Shown: positions 25,867 through 35,494 of the stretch, in pieces | Layout: the number at the start of each line of letters is the position of its first letter | Position numbering within the stretch: the stretch's first letter is position 1 | Origin: Candidatus Babeliales bacterium | GTDB lineage: Bacteria > Babelota > Babeliae > Babelales > JACPOV01 | Direction: 5' to 3' | Assembly: GCA_040879965.1 (NCBI GenBank) | Contig: JBBDJI010000009.1 | Span: forward strand, 30,053 to 94,052 | Length of the DNA: 64,000 nucleotides | The notes under the pieces: model-generated | The model's database searches: none | What the model saw: the letters and a program-made list of their open reading frames with translations, nothing else | Told to the model about the DNA's origin: nothing | Position numbers and translations under genes: made by a program

Positions 25867-26898
25867 ATGAATAATTTAAAAAAAATATTTCTTTTAACCG
25901 GAATTTTAACTTCAGCTTTTTGTAATAACTATGGTATGGAAGTAGGTGAAATAGGTATTTCGCAAATCGGCGATATCCCTCTGGCAACCTTTGAAACATT
26001 ACCTAAAGATATAAAGCGTAAGCTAATATTAAACATAGTAGAAGATTCTGCAAATTTAAATGAAGTAGTAAAAGACTTGCGCTCGATTTCATTAATTAAC
26101 AGAGAATTAAATAATTTAATTAATAATCCAGTAACAATACAAGCAATAATAAATGTACTCAAAGAAAAAAATCAAAAACGAGAAAGCGAAATTAAAGAAG
26201 ATTGGTTATATGCTCTTTCTTTAATATCAATTCCTGGAGCTAGAAGATTGTTGCAAAGTAAGATTGATGAAAATAATATTAATGAAGTAATCTCCCAATT
26301 AATAAACAATGCTCAAAATTTTGATAAAGCATTAAAAAATTTACATCACTTAACAAAAAATAATACAAAATTAAATGAATCAATTAACAATCAATCTAAA
26401 ATTGAAACAATATTAAAACTATTTCAAGCCAAAGTAAGAAAAAAGGGAATAGCTAGCGCCCAAAAATGGCACTTTGCCTTATTTTTACATTCACTTCCTG
26501 GTGCTAAAAATTGGTTAACCGATTTATTAATTCAAGAAAATGTTACTATTAAAGAAATAAATAAATTTATTGCAAATTTATATTTAGGTGAAACTCATCC
26601 AAATATTGATAATGCAGTAATTAGAGAACCAATTATTTCTGGAATTATACAAACTTATTTAGAATTAACTAATAATAATATAAACTTTCAAGACACAGAT
26701 GGTAACACCCTATTGATGTATGCTGTAATGCAAGACAATGTTGAGCTTGTTAAATACCTTCTTACACAACCAGAAATTAATTTAGCATTAAAAAATAAAA
26801 AGAAAACATTATTTGGCAAATCGAAAACTGCACTTCAAATTGCAAACGAACTAGGCAATAAAGAAATAATAAAGCTATTAGAACAGCATAAAAAATAA
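25867..26898 (+). CDS. Exported LPxE/ankyrin protein with two full helical modules
   Basis: The 343-residue product has a signal peptide over about residues 1-24. Module 1 opens with FETLPKDIKRKLILNIV (about 41-57), then NLNEVVKDLRSISLINREL, and ends with WLYALSLISIPGARRLL. Module 2 lacks the LPxE start but repeats the rest (NFDKALKNLHHLTKNNTKL, ending HFALFLHSLPGAKNWL). Two C-terminal ankyrin repeats follow (GNTLLMYAVMQDNVELVKYL; KTALQIANELGN). It is a distant paralog of the 8-16 kb array, lying 10 kb away. AAGGAGAGCTT is a strong ribosome site. The next paralog starts 7 bases after its stop. Confidence 0.8.
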   Translation: MNNLKKIFLLTGILTSAFCNNYGMEVGEIGISQIGDIPLATFETLPKDIKRKLILNIVEDSANLNEVVKDLRSISLINRELNNLINNPVTIQAIINVLKEKNQKRESEIKEDWLYALSLISIPGARRLLQSKIDENNINEVISQLINNAQNFDKALKNLHHLTKNNTKLNESINNQSKIETILKLFQAKVRKKGIASAQKWHFALFLHSLPGAKNWLTDLLIQENVTIKEINKFIANLYLGETHPNIDNAVIREPIISGIIQTYLELTNNNINFQDTDGNTLLMYAVMQDNVELVKYLLTQPEINLALKNKKKTLFGKSKTALQIANELGNKEIIKLLEQHKK

Positions 26899-26905
26899 AA
26901 AAAAT

Positions 26906-27925
26906 ATGAATAATATAAAAAAAGTATTTTTTTTAATATGGTTTTCATTGTCTATCTTTTACAACTATGGCATAAAAGTAGGCGGCGAAATAGATATTAC
27001 ACAAATCGCTGATATTTCGTTTTCTGATTTTGAACTATTACCTCCTGAATTAAAACAAAAAATAATACTGCAAGTTGTAGCAATTTCGGAAGACCTCAAT
27101 GAAACATTAAAAAATCTACATGCAATCGTAAGAGTTGATAAAGATTTACGTGATTGGGTTAATGATCCAATAACAATACAAAAAGTTATAAATATACTCA
27201 AAGAAAAAGATGAAAAAAATATAGCGCAACGAACTAAAGAAGATTGGCAATATGCACTTTCTTTAATATCGCTTCCTGGAGCACGAGCATGGTTGCAAGA
27301 GAATATTAATGAAAAAAATATCAATAAAGTTGTATCTGACATAATAAATAATGCGCGAAATTTTAATGAAGCATTAAAAAACCTACATTATTTAACACGA
27401 ATTAATGAACAATTAGATAGCTTAATTAACAACCAAGAAACAATTCACACAATAATAATAACATTCCAAAATAAGATCAGAAAAGAAGAGATCCCTCCTG
27501 CTCCTGAATGGGAACTGGCCCTATTTTTATCATCATTACTTTCTGGCGCTAAACATTGGTTACAAAATAAAATTCAAGAAGAAAAAATCACACTAGATAA
27601 AATATTCGAACACACTATGATAATTTATAAATTACGTGATTTTATGACCACTTTATTCCATTTAGATGAGGCAAATGCGATACCTCTACTACCTAATATT
27701 ATAAATACATATCTTGCACTTGGAGGCAATATTAATGCAACCGATTCTCAAGGCAACACATTTCTTATTTATGCCGTATCATCTAATGATGAAAATATGA
27801 TTAAATATCTGCTTTCTAATCCTAATATTAATATAAATGTAAAAAACAATGAAAAAAAATCAGCACTTGATATTGCACAAGATAATGAAAATATCATTAA
27901 AATATTGAACGAATATAAAAAATAG
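26906..27925 (+). CDS. Exported LPxE/ankyrin protein with two full helical modules
   Basis: The 339-residue close paralog of the preceding gene has the same order: signal peptide (about 1-22), FELLPPELKQKIILQVV (about 43-59), NLHAIVRVDKDL, WQYALSLISLPGARAWLQ, second module NFNEALKNLHYLTRINEQL to LALFLSSLLSGAKHWLQ, then two ankyrin repeats (GNTFLIYAVSSNDENMIKYL; KSALDIAQDNEN). The DNA similarity of the modules indicates a fairly recent tandem duplication. The ribosome site is weak, so translation may depend on the upstream gene. Nothing identifies a partner. Confidence 0.8.
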   Translation: MNNIKKVFFLIWFSLSIFYNYGIKVGGEIDITQIADISFSDFELLPPELKQKIILQVVAISEDLNETLKNLHAIVRVDKDLRDWVNDPITIQKVINILKEKDEKNIAQRTKEDWQYALSLISLPGARAWLQENINEKNINKVVSDIINNARNFNEALKNLHYLTRINEQLDSLINNQETIHTIIITFQNKIRKEEIPPAPEWELALFLSSLLSGAKHWLQNKIQEEKITLDKIFEHTMIIYKLRDFMTTLFHLDEANAIPLLPNIINTYLALGGNINATDSQGNTFLIYAVSSNDENMIKYLLSNPNININVKNNEKKSALDIAQDNENIIKILNEYKK

Positions 27926-28351
27926 TCGCAAAAGGTCTTGTTACATAAATCATACCCTAAAAAATTCGAATAAAAAAATAAAAGCATTGCATATTAACCT
28001 AAATTTTTATTAAAATTTATAATAGAATAATAAAAAATTTAGGAAAAAAATGAGAAAAACTACATTATTTCTAATACTTTTTCGATTTTTGATCTCAATT
28101 GCCAAAATTCGCCAAAAAAAACAACAAAACAAAAAGGATTGTTAAATTAATAAAGTTTATTTTTTAAACATAAAAAGAGGCTTTTTTTGTATCCTTAAAA
28201 ATTTTAGCACAGAAAGCCTGTTAACAGTAATTTTTTTGGGCATATACACAATCTTAACGCGAAACTAAATCCAACAAGAGCAAAGGCTTGTTTTTAGGGG
28301 TAAATTTATGATAAATTCATAATAGAATAGAACATAAAAACAAGGTTTATA
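27926..28351. other. 425-base region between exported-protein genes
   Basis: This AT-rich stretch holds a TATAAT at 28018-28023 inside a TAATAGAATA motif, a possible 31-codon ORF (28050-28145), a short hairpin AACAAG/CTTGTT with a T tail (about 28273-28297), and a second TAATAGAATA motif at 28320-28329 just before the next gene. No tRNA or other recognisable RNA was seen. Confidence 0.5.
28050..28145 (+). CDS. Possible 31-residue ORF
   Basis: An ATG 5 bases after AGGA opens a 31-codon frame: a short hydrophobic stretch after two basic residues, then a polar Gln/Lys-rich tail ending in Cys. A TATAAT lies 27 bases upstream. It could be a real small membrane peptide or the remnant of an exported-protein gene whose signal peptide survives. 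Support is only the ribosome site, the promoter-like element and the signal-like start. Confidence 0.3.
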   Translation: MRKTTLFLILFRFLISIAKIRQKKQQNKKDC

Positions 28352-28930
28352 ATGAAAAAAATTGCTTTAGTTGTAATGTTTTTTGCTTTTTCAGGCTCAT
28401 ATTGCCAAGTCTTTCAAAAGGAATTACAACAACAGATATATCAAATCAAACAAAAACTTAAAAAAATAGAAAAAGATTGGCCTGAATCAAAAGAACGAGA
28501 AAAAATTAAAGAAAAAATAAAGGCATTACTTGTAGAATATAAAAAAAATTGGGATGCTCTTCAAAAAGAATTTGATGCTGTTAAGCCAATAAAATCACAA
28601 ATTAATAAACTTAATCAAAAAATAGTTCTACTTGAGTTCGAAACACCAGAATTAAAAGAGCCTGCCAAAACAAAAAAAATAAATGAATTAAAAAAACAAA
28701 TTAAAACTCTCGAAAATATTACACGATCAGCAAGTAGTAAAACAATAACTGAATTAAAAATCGAATCTGCACGTCTTACTAAAGAACTACAAAATAGATT
28801 TGCTCCTCTATCAAAACAATCAGATGAAACTATCGAAAAATTAAAAAAAAGAGAACTAACTGACCCAGAAGCAACTGAACTTAGAAAAAAATTAGATGAA
28901 CTCTATAAACAACTGAAAAAAATTGAGTAA
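28352..28930 (+). CDS. Exported coiled-coil protein
   Basis: The 192-residue product has a signal peptide over about residues 1-18. Almost all of the rest is a Lys/Glu-rich alpha-helical coiled coil (ELQQQIYQIKQKLKKIEK; KPIKSQINKLNQKIVLLEFE; TELRKKLDELYKQLKKIE) with two Pro-marked breaks. A TAATAGAATA motif lies about 30 bases upstream. The next gene starts 3 bases after its stop, so the two are co-transcribed with the 29708 paralog. Function unknown; possibly a periplasmic spacer or partner of the following pair. Confidence 0.68.
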   Translation: MKKIALVVMFFAFSGSYCQVFQKELQQQIYQIKQKLKKIEKDWPESKEREKIKEKIKALLVEYKKNWDALQKEFDAVKPIKSQINKLNQKIVLLEFETPELKEPAKTKKINELKKQIKTLENITRSASSKTITELKIESARLTKELQNRFAPLSKQSDETIEKLKKRELTDPEATELRKKLDELYKQLKKIE

Positions 28931-28933
28931 TAA

Positions 28934-29695
28934 ATGATGAAAAATAAATATATATTTTTAATACTTATTTTTAGTTTAAATATTATGCAAGCCATTGATA
29001 TTCAACTGGGAAATATAATAATTGACAGCACAGAAAAAAATATTTTATATACCTTTGAAAATCATCCAACAGTTTTATTAAAACCAGGAAAAAATGCAAT
29101 AATATCTAAATTTTTTGAAGACTGCTTACAAAAAATAAATTACAGCGAATCTGGTATCTGTAAAAAAGCTCTTTTACTTCCTCAATCAGAAAACGGCAAA
29201 TTGTTAAATAAAAACAATCAATTAATTATTGAACCATTATATCCTGGTCAAAAATTTGCTACCGTTATAATCAACTATTTAAGCGATGAATTAAATACAA
29301 TTCTCAAGTTTAGCGTAACTAATCTTTCTACATACCTTAATTATGATTTATACTTTGATACAAAAGAATTTGAAAGATTACTTTTTAAACTGCTTTCAGG
29401 ACAAATATCTGGAGAAAAAAAAGATATTGCTTGGTATCAATTAAATTTTGCATTTAATCCTTATGGTAGCTTTCTATCAGATGAAATAGTCAAAGATAGT
29501 CAACGGCCCATAGATATTACATCAATTGTTGTCCGTTATAAAAGAATAAAAATTCCAAAATCATATGCACCTATCAAACATCAATATGGCCATCCTGTAT
29601 TTGCAAAACCAGAATATGTCTGGGTAGAAACAGTTTTTACTCGTAATAATCTAAATTTTGATCAATTTTTAACGGGTTTAACTCCTCAAAAATAA
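28934..29695 (+). CDS. Exported protein of unknown family, paralog 1
   Basis: The 253-residue product has a signal peptide over residues 1-20 (cleavage near MQA-I). The mature N-terminus DIQLGNIIIDSTEKNILYTF is nearly identical to that of the next gene. The middle has two Cys (EDCLQK, SGICKK) that may form a disulfide. The conserved core WYQLNFAFNPYGSFLS and the C-terminal NFDQFLTGL are also shared. Alternating hydrophobic residues suggest a beta-sandwich. The family is not recognised. It lies between the coiled-coil gene and its own paralog with gaps of 3 and 12 bases. Confidence 0.7.
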   Translation: MMKNKYIFLILIFSLNIMQAIDIQLGNIIIDSTEKNILYTFENHPTVLLKPGKNAIISKFFEDCLQKINYSESGICKKALLLPQSENGKLLNKNNQLIIEPLYPGQKFATVIINYLSDELNTILKFSVTNLSTYLNYDLYFDTKEFERLLFKLLSGQISGEKKDIAWYQLNFAFNPYGSFLSDEIVKDSQRPIDITSIVVRYKRIKIPKSYAPIKHQYGHPVFAKPEYVWVETVFTRNNLNFDQFLTGLTPQK

Positions 29696-29707
29696 AAAAG
29701 GATTATA

Positions 29708-30445
29708 ATGAAAAAAGTGAAAATAATTTTTATCACCTGCATGCTACTTATAACAAGCAAAGCATATAATATTGATATTCAACTGGGAAACATAACCATT
29801 GATAGCACAGAAAAAAATATTTTATATACTTTTAAAAATCACCCAGGAATTTTATTAAAAAAAGGAACTAATAATATAATAGAAAAATATTTTCAACAAT
29901 GCTTAGAGCAAAAAAATGCTTATTCACCAAACATGTGCCAAGACCTTATATTAAAGCCCCAATCAAAAGATGGCACACTGCTTGATGATAAAAATCAATT
30001 AATTATACAACCGCTCGGTGCTACGCAAAATTTAGCTACTGTAGTCATTTCTTATTTAGGTGGACAATTAGATACGTCTATTCAATTTAGCTTAACTAAT
30101 CTCGCTTCTTATCTAAATTATGACCTTTATTTTAGTAAAGGAGATTTCGAAGCCTTACTGGCAAACTTTATTCCTGGAGGGACTTCTAATGTTGTTTGGT
30201 ATCAATTAAACTTTGCATTTAACCCATATGGTAGCTTTTTATCAAAGAATATATTACCCAATACCCAGCGCCCCATTAATATAACCTCTATTCATATCCG
30301 TTATATTGCAAAACAAGTAGTAACAAGAGACATCACCAAAGAAAAAGAAACGGTTAAAGTACGAAAAACATTTGATGAAAAAACAATCACCCGAAATGAT
30401 ATCGACTTTGATCAATTTTTAACTGGTTTAAACCCCGGAGAATAA
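29708..30445 (+). CDS. Exported protein of unknown family, paralog 2
   Basis: The 245-residue product has a signal peptide over about residues 1-20. It shares with the preceding gene the motifs DIQLGN.TIDSTEKNILYTF, LTNLASYLNYDLYF, WYQLNFAFNPYGSFLS and DFDQFLTGL, and the Cys pair. The pair probably arose by tandem duplication; the least conserved stretch is around 200-225, just before the C-terminus. AAAAAGGATTATA gives the ribosome site. Its stop is 14 bases from the stop of the convergent gene at 30460, with no hairpin between them. Confidence 0.7.
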   Translation: MKKVKIIFITCMLLITSKAYNIDIQLGNITIDSTEKNILYTFKNHPGILLKKGTNNIIEKYFQQCLEQKNAYSPNMCQDLILKPQSKDGTLLDDKNQLIIQPLGATQNLATVVISYLGGQLDTSIQFSLTNLASYLNYDLYFSKGDFEALLANFIPGGTSNVVWYQLNFAFNPYGSFLSKNILPNTQRPINITSIHIRYIAKQVVTRDITKEKETVKVRKTFDEKTITRNDIDFDQFLTGLNPGE

Positions 30446-30459
30446 GAGTACTATTTTCT

Positions 30460-31038
30460 CTACATTTGTTTTAGTCGATCGCGTATTATTTGAGCATCAA
30501 CTGTTTGTCCAGCTGGAATTTCTGCTATTGGCCCAGCCATAATTTGTACAGCAAGTGGCCTACCTTGAAAATCCAATACGCCACCGGGTTGAATCATATT
30601 TTTAATATCAGCGTCTTTATCAAATTTTATATCTTTGCCGATAACCTTGCCATTGTTTAGTACTACCCCAGGACCTGGTACTACAAAATATCCCTGATTA
30701 GTTTGGGCAATTTGATAATACTTTTCTTGCATAGTAGGATTATCTTTAAGATAAGGTCCACGCCATTTTTCAGGATATTTTAAATTCATTGGGCCAACTT
30801 CAGATCCTTCAAAAGCAATTACATTCAGAAAATCAATATAATCTCTTTGGTGTTCAAAACTTAGGATACCGCATGTTTCATGAATCTGATTAAAAATTTC
30901 AGCAAGTTCTGTCACATGATCAGCAATTAAAAGATCATTTCTTCTATATGCTTGTCGCCAAAACGCCCACAATGCGATGCCAAAAAGTGCTAATAAAATT
31001 ATGCCAATAATCGCGCCCGAGATATATTTATTCTTCAT
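30460..31038 (-). CDS. Membrane-anchored protein, pseudopilin-like
   Basis: The ATG at 31038 is chosen for the AAGGGGGAAAG ribosome site upstream; the longer frame has none. The 192-residue product has an N-terminal transmembrane helix (about 6-27) followed by a long amphipathic helix (DLLIADHVTELAEIFNQIHE). A segment KYPEKWRGPYLKDNP resembles the conserved WRGPYL of type II secretion major pseudopilins (GspG), which also have an N-terminal helix before a beta domain. The prepilin cleavage motif is missing, so this may be a pseudopilin-derived or only similar protein. It lies 64 bases downstream of trpS. Confidence 0.5.
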   Translation of the reverse strand: MKNKYISGAIIGIILLALFGIALWAFWRQAYRRNDLLIADHVTELAEIFNQIHETCGILSFEHQRDYIDFLNVIAFEGSEVGPMNLKYPEKWRGPYLKDNPTMQEKYYQIAQTNQGYFVVPGPGVVLNNGKVIGKDIKFDKDADIKNMIQPGGVLDFQGRPLAVQIMAGPIAEIPAGQTVDAQIIRDRLKQM

Positions 31039-31102
31039 TACTTTCCCCCTTATATTCTCATTATTAAGCAAATTTAGCATAACATGACATGCTAAAAAAA
31101 GA

Positions 31103-32161
<1,059 letters not shown>

Positions 32162-32225
32162 TTACCTTCATTACCTTTTACAATTTAAATAGATTTTGTT
32201 TATGTTGAAAAAATAAAGGAGAAGT

Positions 32226-33083
32226 ATGCATTATATTTTTGATTATATTCAAAATTATGCTATTTATGTCGGCATTCTGGGAATACGCGATTTTATAGAA
32301 ATTATTTTTTTTTCTTGGTGCATTTATATCTTTTCTCATTGGCTTGTTAACGATAAATCAAACACATTTATTTATTATGTATATGCTTTTTGCATACTTG
32401 GAAGCATAAGTATTTTATTGCCTTTACCAACTATTGCTACGTTTTTATTTTCTTACGGACCAGCTTTGGTAATGCTTTTTATGCTTATGCATCAAGAACT
32501 TTTACAGCGCAATTATATCACTAAACGCAGCATTAAACCCATTAAAGATAAAGAAGTTGCCAATTGGACGATCACTCTTTTTCAAACGCTGCTTCATTTA
32601 AACAATAATATTTCTTTAAAAATCATTATCGAAAAATATGATCATATTGAACCATTTATAAAAATGCCATGTAAATTTAATGCACCATTCCATCAATCAG
32701 TGCTTTCTTTAGTTTTTGAAAAGCCTTCAGCAAATCAGAATAGTTTTATTTTAATGAATTACCATGGCACTCTTATCGCTTATGATTGCACATGGAAGCA
32801 GCATGTATATGAACACCGATTAGAGAATACATCACTACATGAACAATGGCTTTTTGATACTATAAAGCATACCTCAAAAACAGATACTATAGGAATTAGT
32901 TATTCGCAAGAAAATAAAACATTTCAGATCATTGCGCAAGGAAAAGTAATTGAAGAATTAACGGCATATAATGCATTAAATATTTTGCAACAATATCTTC
33001 AATTAGCTTCTTGCAAGAAAAAAGGAAGTACTATTCATGAATATTTCAATAAAACAAATCATTTCAAGCAAACTCAACCTTAA
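32226..33083 (+). CDS. CdaA-like membrane protein with degenerate diadenylate cyclase domain
   Basis: The 285-residue product aligns with CdaA by position and pattern: three N-terminal transmembrane helices (about 10-95), a linker, then a DAC-like domain (from about 110; ISLKIIIEKYDHIEPFI and TIGISYSQENKTFQIIAQG match CdaA strands). Active CdaA makes c-di-AMP from two ATP with motifs DGA and RHR. Here the DGA position reads NSF (about residues 172-174) and the RHR segment is replaced by a divergent sequence (about 185-220). It is therefore probably inactive. The operon order with ybbR and glmM is the classic cdaA-cdaR-glmM one, so the structural or regulatory role may persist without catalysis. 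AAAGGAGAAGT gives a strong start. Confidence 0.7.
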   Translation: MHYIFDYIQNYAIYVGILGIRDFIEIIFFSWCIYIFSHWLVNDKSNTFIYYVYAFCILGSISILLPLPTIATFLFSYGPALVMLFMLMHQELLQRNYITKRSIKPIKDKEVANWTITLFQTLLHLNNNISLKIIIEKYDHIEPFIKMPCKFNAPFHQSVLSLVFEKPSANQNSFILMNYHGTLIAYDCTWKQHVYEHRLENTSLHEQWLFDTIKHTSKTDTIGISYSQENKTFQIIAQGKVIEELTAYNALNILQQYLQLASCKKKGSTIHEYFNKTNHFKQTQP

Positions 33084-33426
33084 AGTATGTTCATTAATTA
33101 TTGGTTATTGCATCTGGATATTATTAAACCAAAATCAATTAATAACTATTACTCATCCAATTCCTCTTTATTTTTATGGAAATGTTACGGAAAAAAAAAT
33201 TCTTGCACCAGAAACGGTTTCTCTGCAACTTTATTGTAAACGATCCGATTTATGGTCATTAAATTTTACAAATCTCGCTATTCATATTGATAGCGATAAC
33301 CTTAATCTTGGCAAACAAACAATTCAGATAAAACAAAATAATTTATTTTTACCTGAAAGCATTAAATTGGTACACTATATACCACCACAACTAACAATTA
33401 CAGTTGAAAAAGCGGAAAAAATTTAA
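33037..33426 (+). CDS. YbbR/CdaR-like single-domain membrane protein
   Basis: The 129-residue product has one N-terminal transmembrane helix (about 15-30, LKVCSLIIGYCIWILLN) and one YbbR-type beta domain (about 38-125; ITHPIPLYFYGN, VSLQLYCKRSDLW). CdaR/YbbR proteins in other bacteria have several such domains and modulate CdaA; here there is one. Its start lies 47 bases inside the cdaA-like gene, indicating coupled translation, and its stop is 3 bases before glmM. With a degenerate CdaA it may act on GlmM or simply keep the complex. Confidence 0.75.
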   Translation: MNISIKQIISSKLNLKVCSLIIGYCIWILLNQNQLITITHPIPLYFYGNVTEKKILAPETVSLQLYCKRSDLWSLNFTNLAIHIDSDNLNLGKQTIQIKQNNLFLPESIKLVHYIPPQLTITVEKAEKI

Positions 33427-34743
33427 ATGAATAAAAATATATTTGGCACTGATGGCATACGGGGGATTTTTGGCAAATTTCCTTTTACTTCACCAATCAT
33501 TATACAATTAGGCAACGCCATTGGTAAATGGATCATAAAAAAATATGGTTCACAAAGCACTGTACTTCTTGGGCATGACACGCGTATTTCATGCGCAACT
33601 TTAAAAACAGCATTACAAGCTGGATTATTACTACATCCCTTAAAAATTTATGATACACAAATCGTTCCTTCGCCTGCACTCGCATCAATACTAAAAAATA
33701 AAGAAAAGTTTAATTGTGCTATTATGATTTCTGCATCTCATAATCCCTATTACGACAATGGTATCAAAATTATGAATAAGCAATCGGGGAAATTATCAGC
33801 AAGTGATGAAGAAACAATTACTAAATATTTTTTGAACGAACAAAGTTGGAATTATAATAATCTCGGTAGTCTATTTTCTGAATCTTTACAAGAAGTATAC
33901 ATTGAACATATTTTATCATATTTTCCTCCTAATTTTTTAAAAGGAAAAAAAATTGTATTAGATTGTGCGCATGGTGCTACATATATCATTGCACCACAAA
34001 TTTTTGAAAAGCTTGGAGCACAGGTTATCCCATTATCAAATACTCCTAATGGCTTAAATATTAATAAAAAATGTGGCACATTATACCCAAATAATTTAAG
34101 AAAAGCAGTTATACAATACAAAGCGGATATTGGTTTTGCTTTTGATGGTGACGGTGATCGAGTTATTGCAGTAAATGCACAAGGCGATTATAAGAATGGT
34201 GATGATATTTTAGCCCTTCTTTTATCACATCCTCAATATATTCATGAAAACATGATCGTAGGTACAATAATGACCAATAAAGCATTTGAAATTTTTTTAA
34301 AAAAACAAAATAAAATTTTAATGCGTACTCAAGTAGGTGATAAATATATTACTGAACAATTATTACAACATAATCTTTATCTTGGAGGAGAACCATCCGG
34401 CCATATTATTATGCGCGATTATTTGCCAACGGGAGATGGCATTTTTACTACGTTAAGAATTCTTGAAACAATATATAAAACAAACAATTGGGAGATGATT
34501 ACTTTTAGCAAATTCCCCCAAATACAAATGGCTATCCCAGTCAATAACAAAAAAGATTTAGATCAACCTCCTTTTTCTGATATTATTACTACAAGCAAAA
34601 CTCAATTACATGAAGGTCGCCTAGTAATACGATATTCTGGAACTGAGCCGGTGCTTCGTATTATGGTAGAAGATGATGATTCTCAACATGCAGAATACAT
34701 CTGTACGAATCTATCTAAGAAATTACAACAAGAGCTTTCATAA
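33427..34743 (+). CDS. glmM: Phosphoglucosamine mutase
   Basis: The 438-residue phosphohexomutase has the start FGTDGIRG, the catalytic phosphoserine loop MISASHNPYYDNGIK (Ser at about 104), the Mg site FDGDGDR (about 239-245), the sugar-specificity loop GGEPSGHIIM and the phosphate-binding RYSGTEPVLRIM near the C-terminus. It converts GlcN-6-P to GlcN-1-P for UDP-GlcNAc, feeding peptidoglycan together with MurA and MurC. It is slightly shorter than E. coli GlmM (about 445) and complete. Third gene of the cdaA-like/ybbR/glmM operon. Confidence 0.96.
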   Translation: MNKNIFGTDGIRGIFGKFPFTSPIIIQLGNAIGKWIIKKYGSQSTVLLGHDTRISCATLKTALQAGLLLHPLKIYDTQIVPSPALASILKNKEKFNCAIMISASHNPYYDNGIKIMNKQSGKLSASDEETITKYFLNEQSWNYNNLGSLFSESLQEVYIEHILSYFPPNFLKGKKIVLDCAHGATYIIAPQIFEKLGAQVIPLSNTPNGLNINKKCGTLYPNNLRKAVIQYKADIGFAFDGDGDRVIAVNAQGDYKNGDDILALLLSHPQYIHENMIVGTIMTNKAFEIFLKKQNKILMRTQVGDKYITEQLLQHNLYLGGEPSGHIIMRDYLPTGDGIFTTLRILETIYKTNNWEMITFSKFPQIQMAIPVNNKKDLDQPPFSDIITTSKTQLHEGRLVIRYSGTEPVLRIMVEDDDSQHAEYICTNLSKKLQQELS

Positions 34744-34764
34744 AATAACTGGAGCCAAAAAAAA

Positions 34765-35412
34765 ATGAAAAAAAATGAGATCTTTAGCAAAACATTTAAT
34801 TATATCAAAATAATTTTTCTTGATGGATTATTAACCATCTTACCTATTACTTTAACTCTTGCCTTGTTTGCATTCTTTTTTCATTTGCTGAAAAACTGGC
34901 TTACACCAATTTATGCTTTAGAGCCAGAATATCTTCAACGCATTCCTCATTCAGAAATTATTCTTGTTTTAATTCTCATTTTACTTATCGGCGCTATCTT
35001 TAGAACCTTTTTTATCCGTTCATTTGTAAATCTTATTGAATCGGTTTTTTTTAAAATTCCACTAATGAACCCTGTATATTCTGGTATAAAGCAATTGGTA
35101 CAGGCTTTTACGATTCCTGAAAAGTTAACTTTCAAGCAAGTAGTACTCGTTGAATTTCCCCGTCATGGTATTCATAGCTTAGGCTTCTTGACCCGAGAAG
35201 TAGCACCAGAAATGGCACCTGACACAGACAAAAAATATTTTACTATTTATATTCCCACCACACCAAACCCGACCACTGGTTTTTTGATAATTGTTCCTGA
35301 AGGGGATTTTACGACTATTGATATTACACGCCAAGAAGCAATGTCATTAATCATATCTGGTGGCATTATACAGCCAGAACGTTTTCTAAAGAATGAGACT
35401 ACCATCGATTAA
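34765..35412 (+). CDS. DUF502 family membrane protein
   Basis: The 215-residue product has two transmembrane helices (about 22-44 and 66-84) and the family landmarks LDGLLTILPITLTL, PLMNPVYSGIKQLVQAF, VVLVEFPRHGIHSLGFLT and IPTTPNPTTGFLIIVPEGD. The DUF502 family is widespread and of unknown function. GGAGCC before the ATG and the 21-base gap suggest it belongs to the glmM operon. It is convergent with the holA-like gene. The GFL-x-T and PNPTTGF blocks match the conserved part of the family. Confidence 0.85.
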   Translation: MKKNEIFSKTFNYIKIIFLDGLLTILPITLTLALFAFFFHLLKNWLTPIYALEPEYLQRIPHSEIILVLILILLIGAIFRTFFIRSFVNLIESVFFKIPLMNPVYSGIKQLVQAFTIPEKLTFKQVVLVEFPRHGIHSLGFLTREVAPEMAPDTDKKYFTIYIPTTPNPTTGFLIIVPEGDFTTIDITRQEAMSLIISGGIIQPERFLKNETTID

Positions 35413-35494
35413 TTGAACTTACTATTAAGCCAGATGTTACATTTATTATAGCTCTGCCAGCAATTTTTTGCCTGTTATGGATATTAAAACTGGA

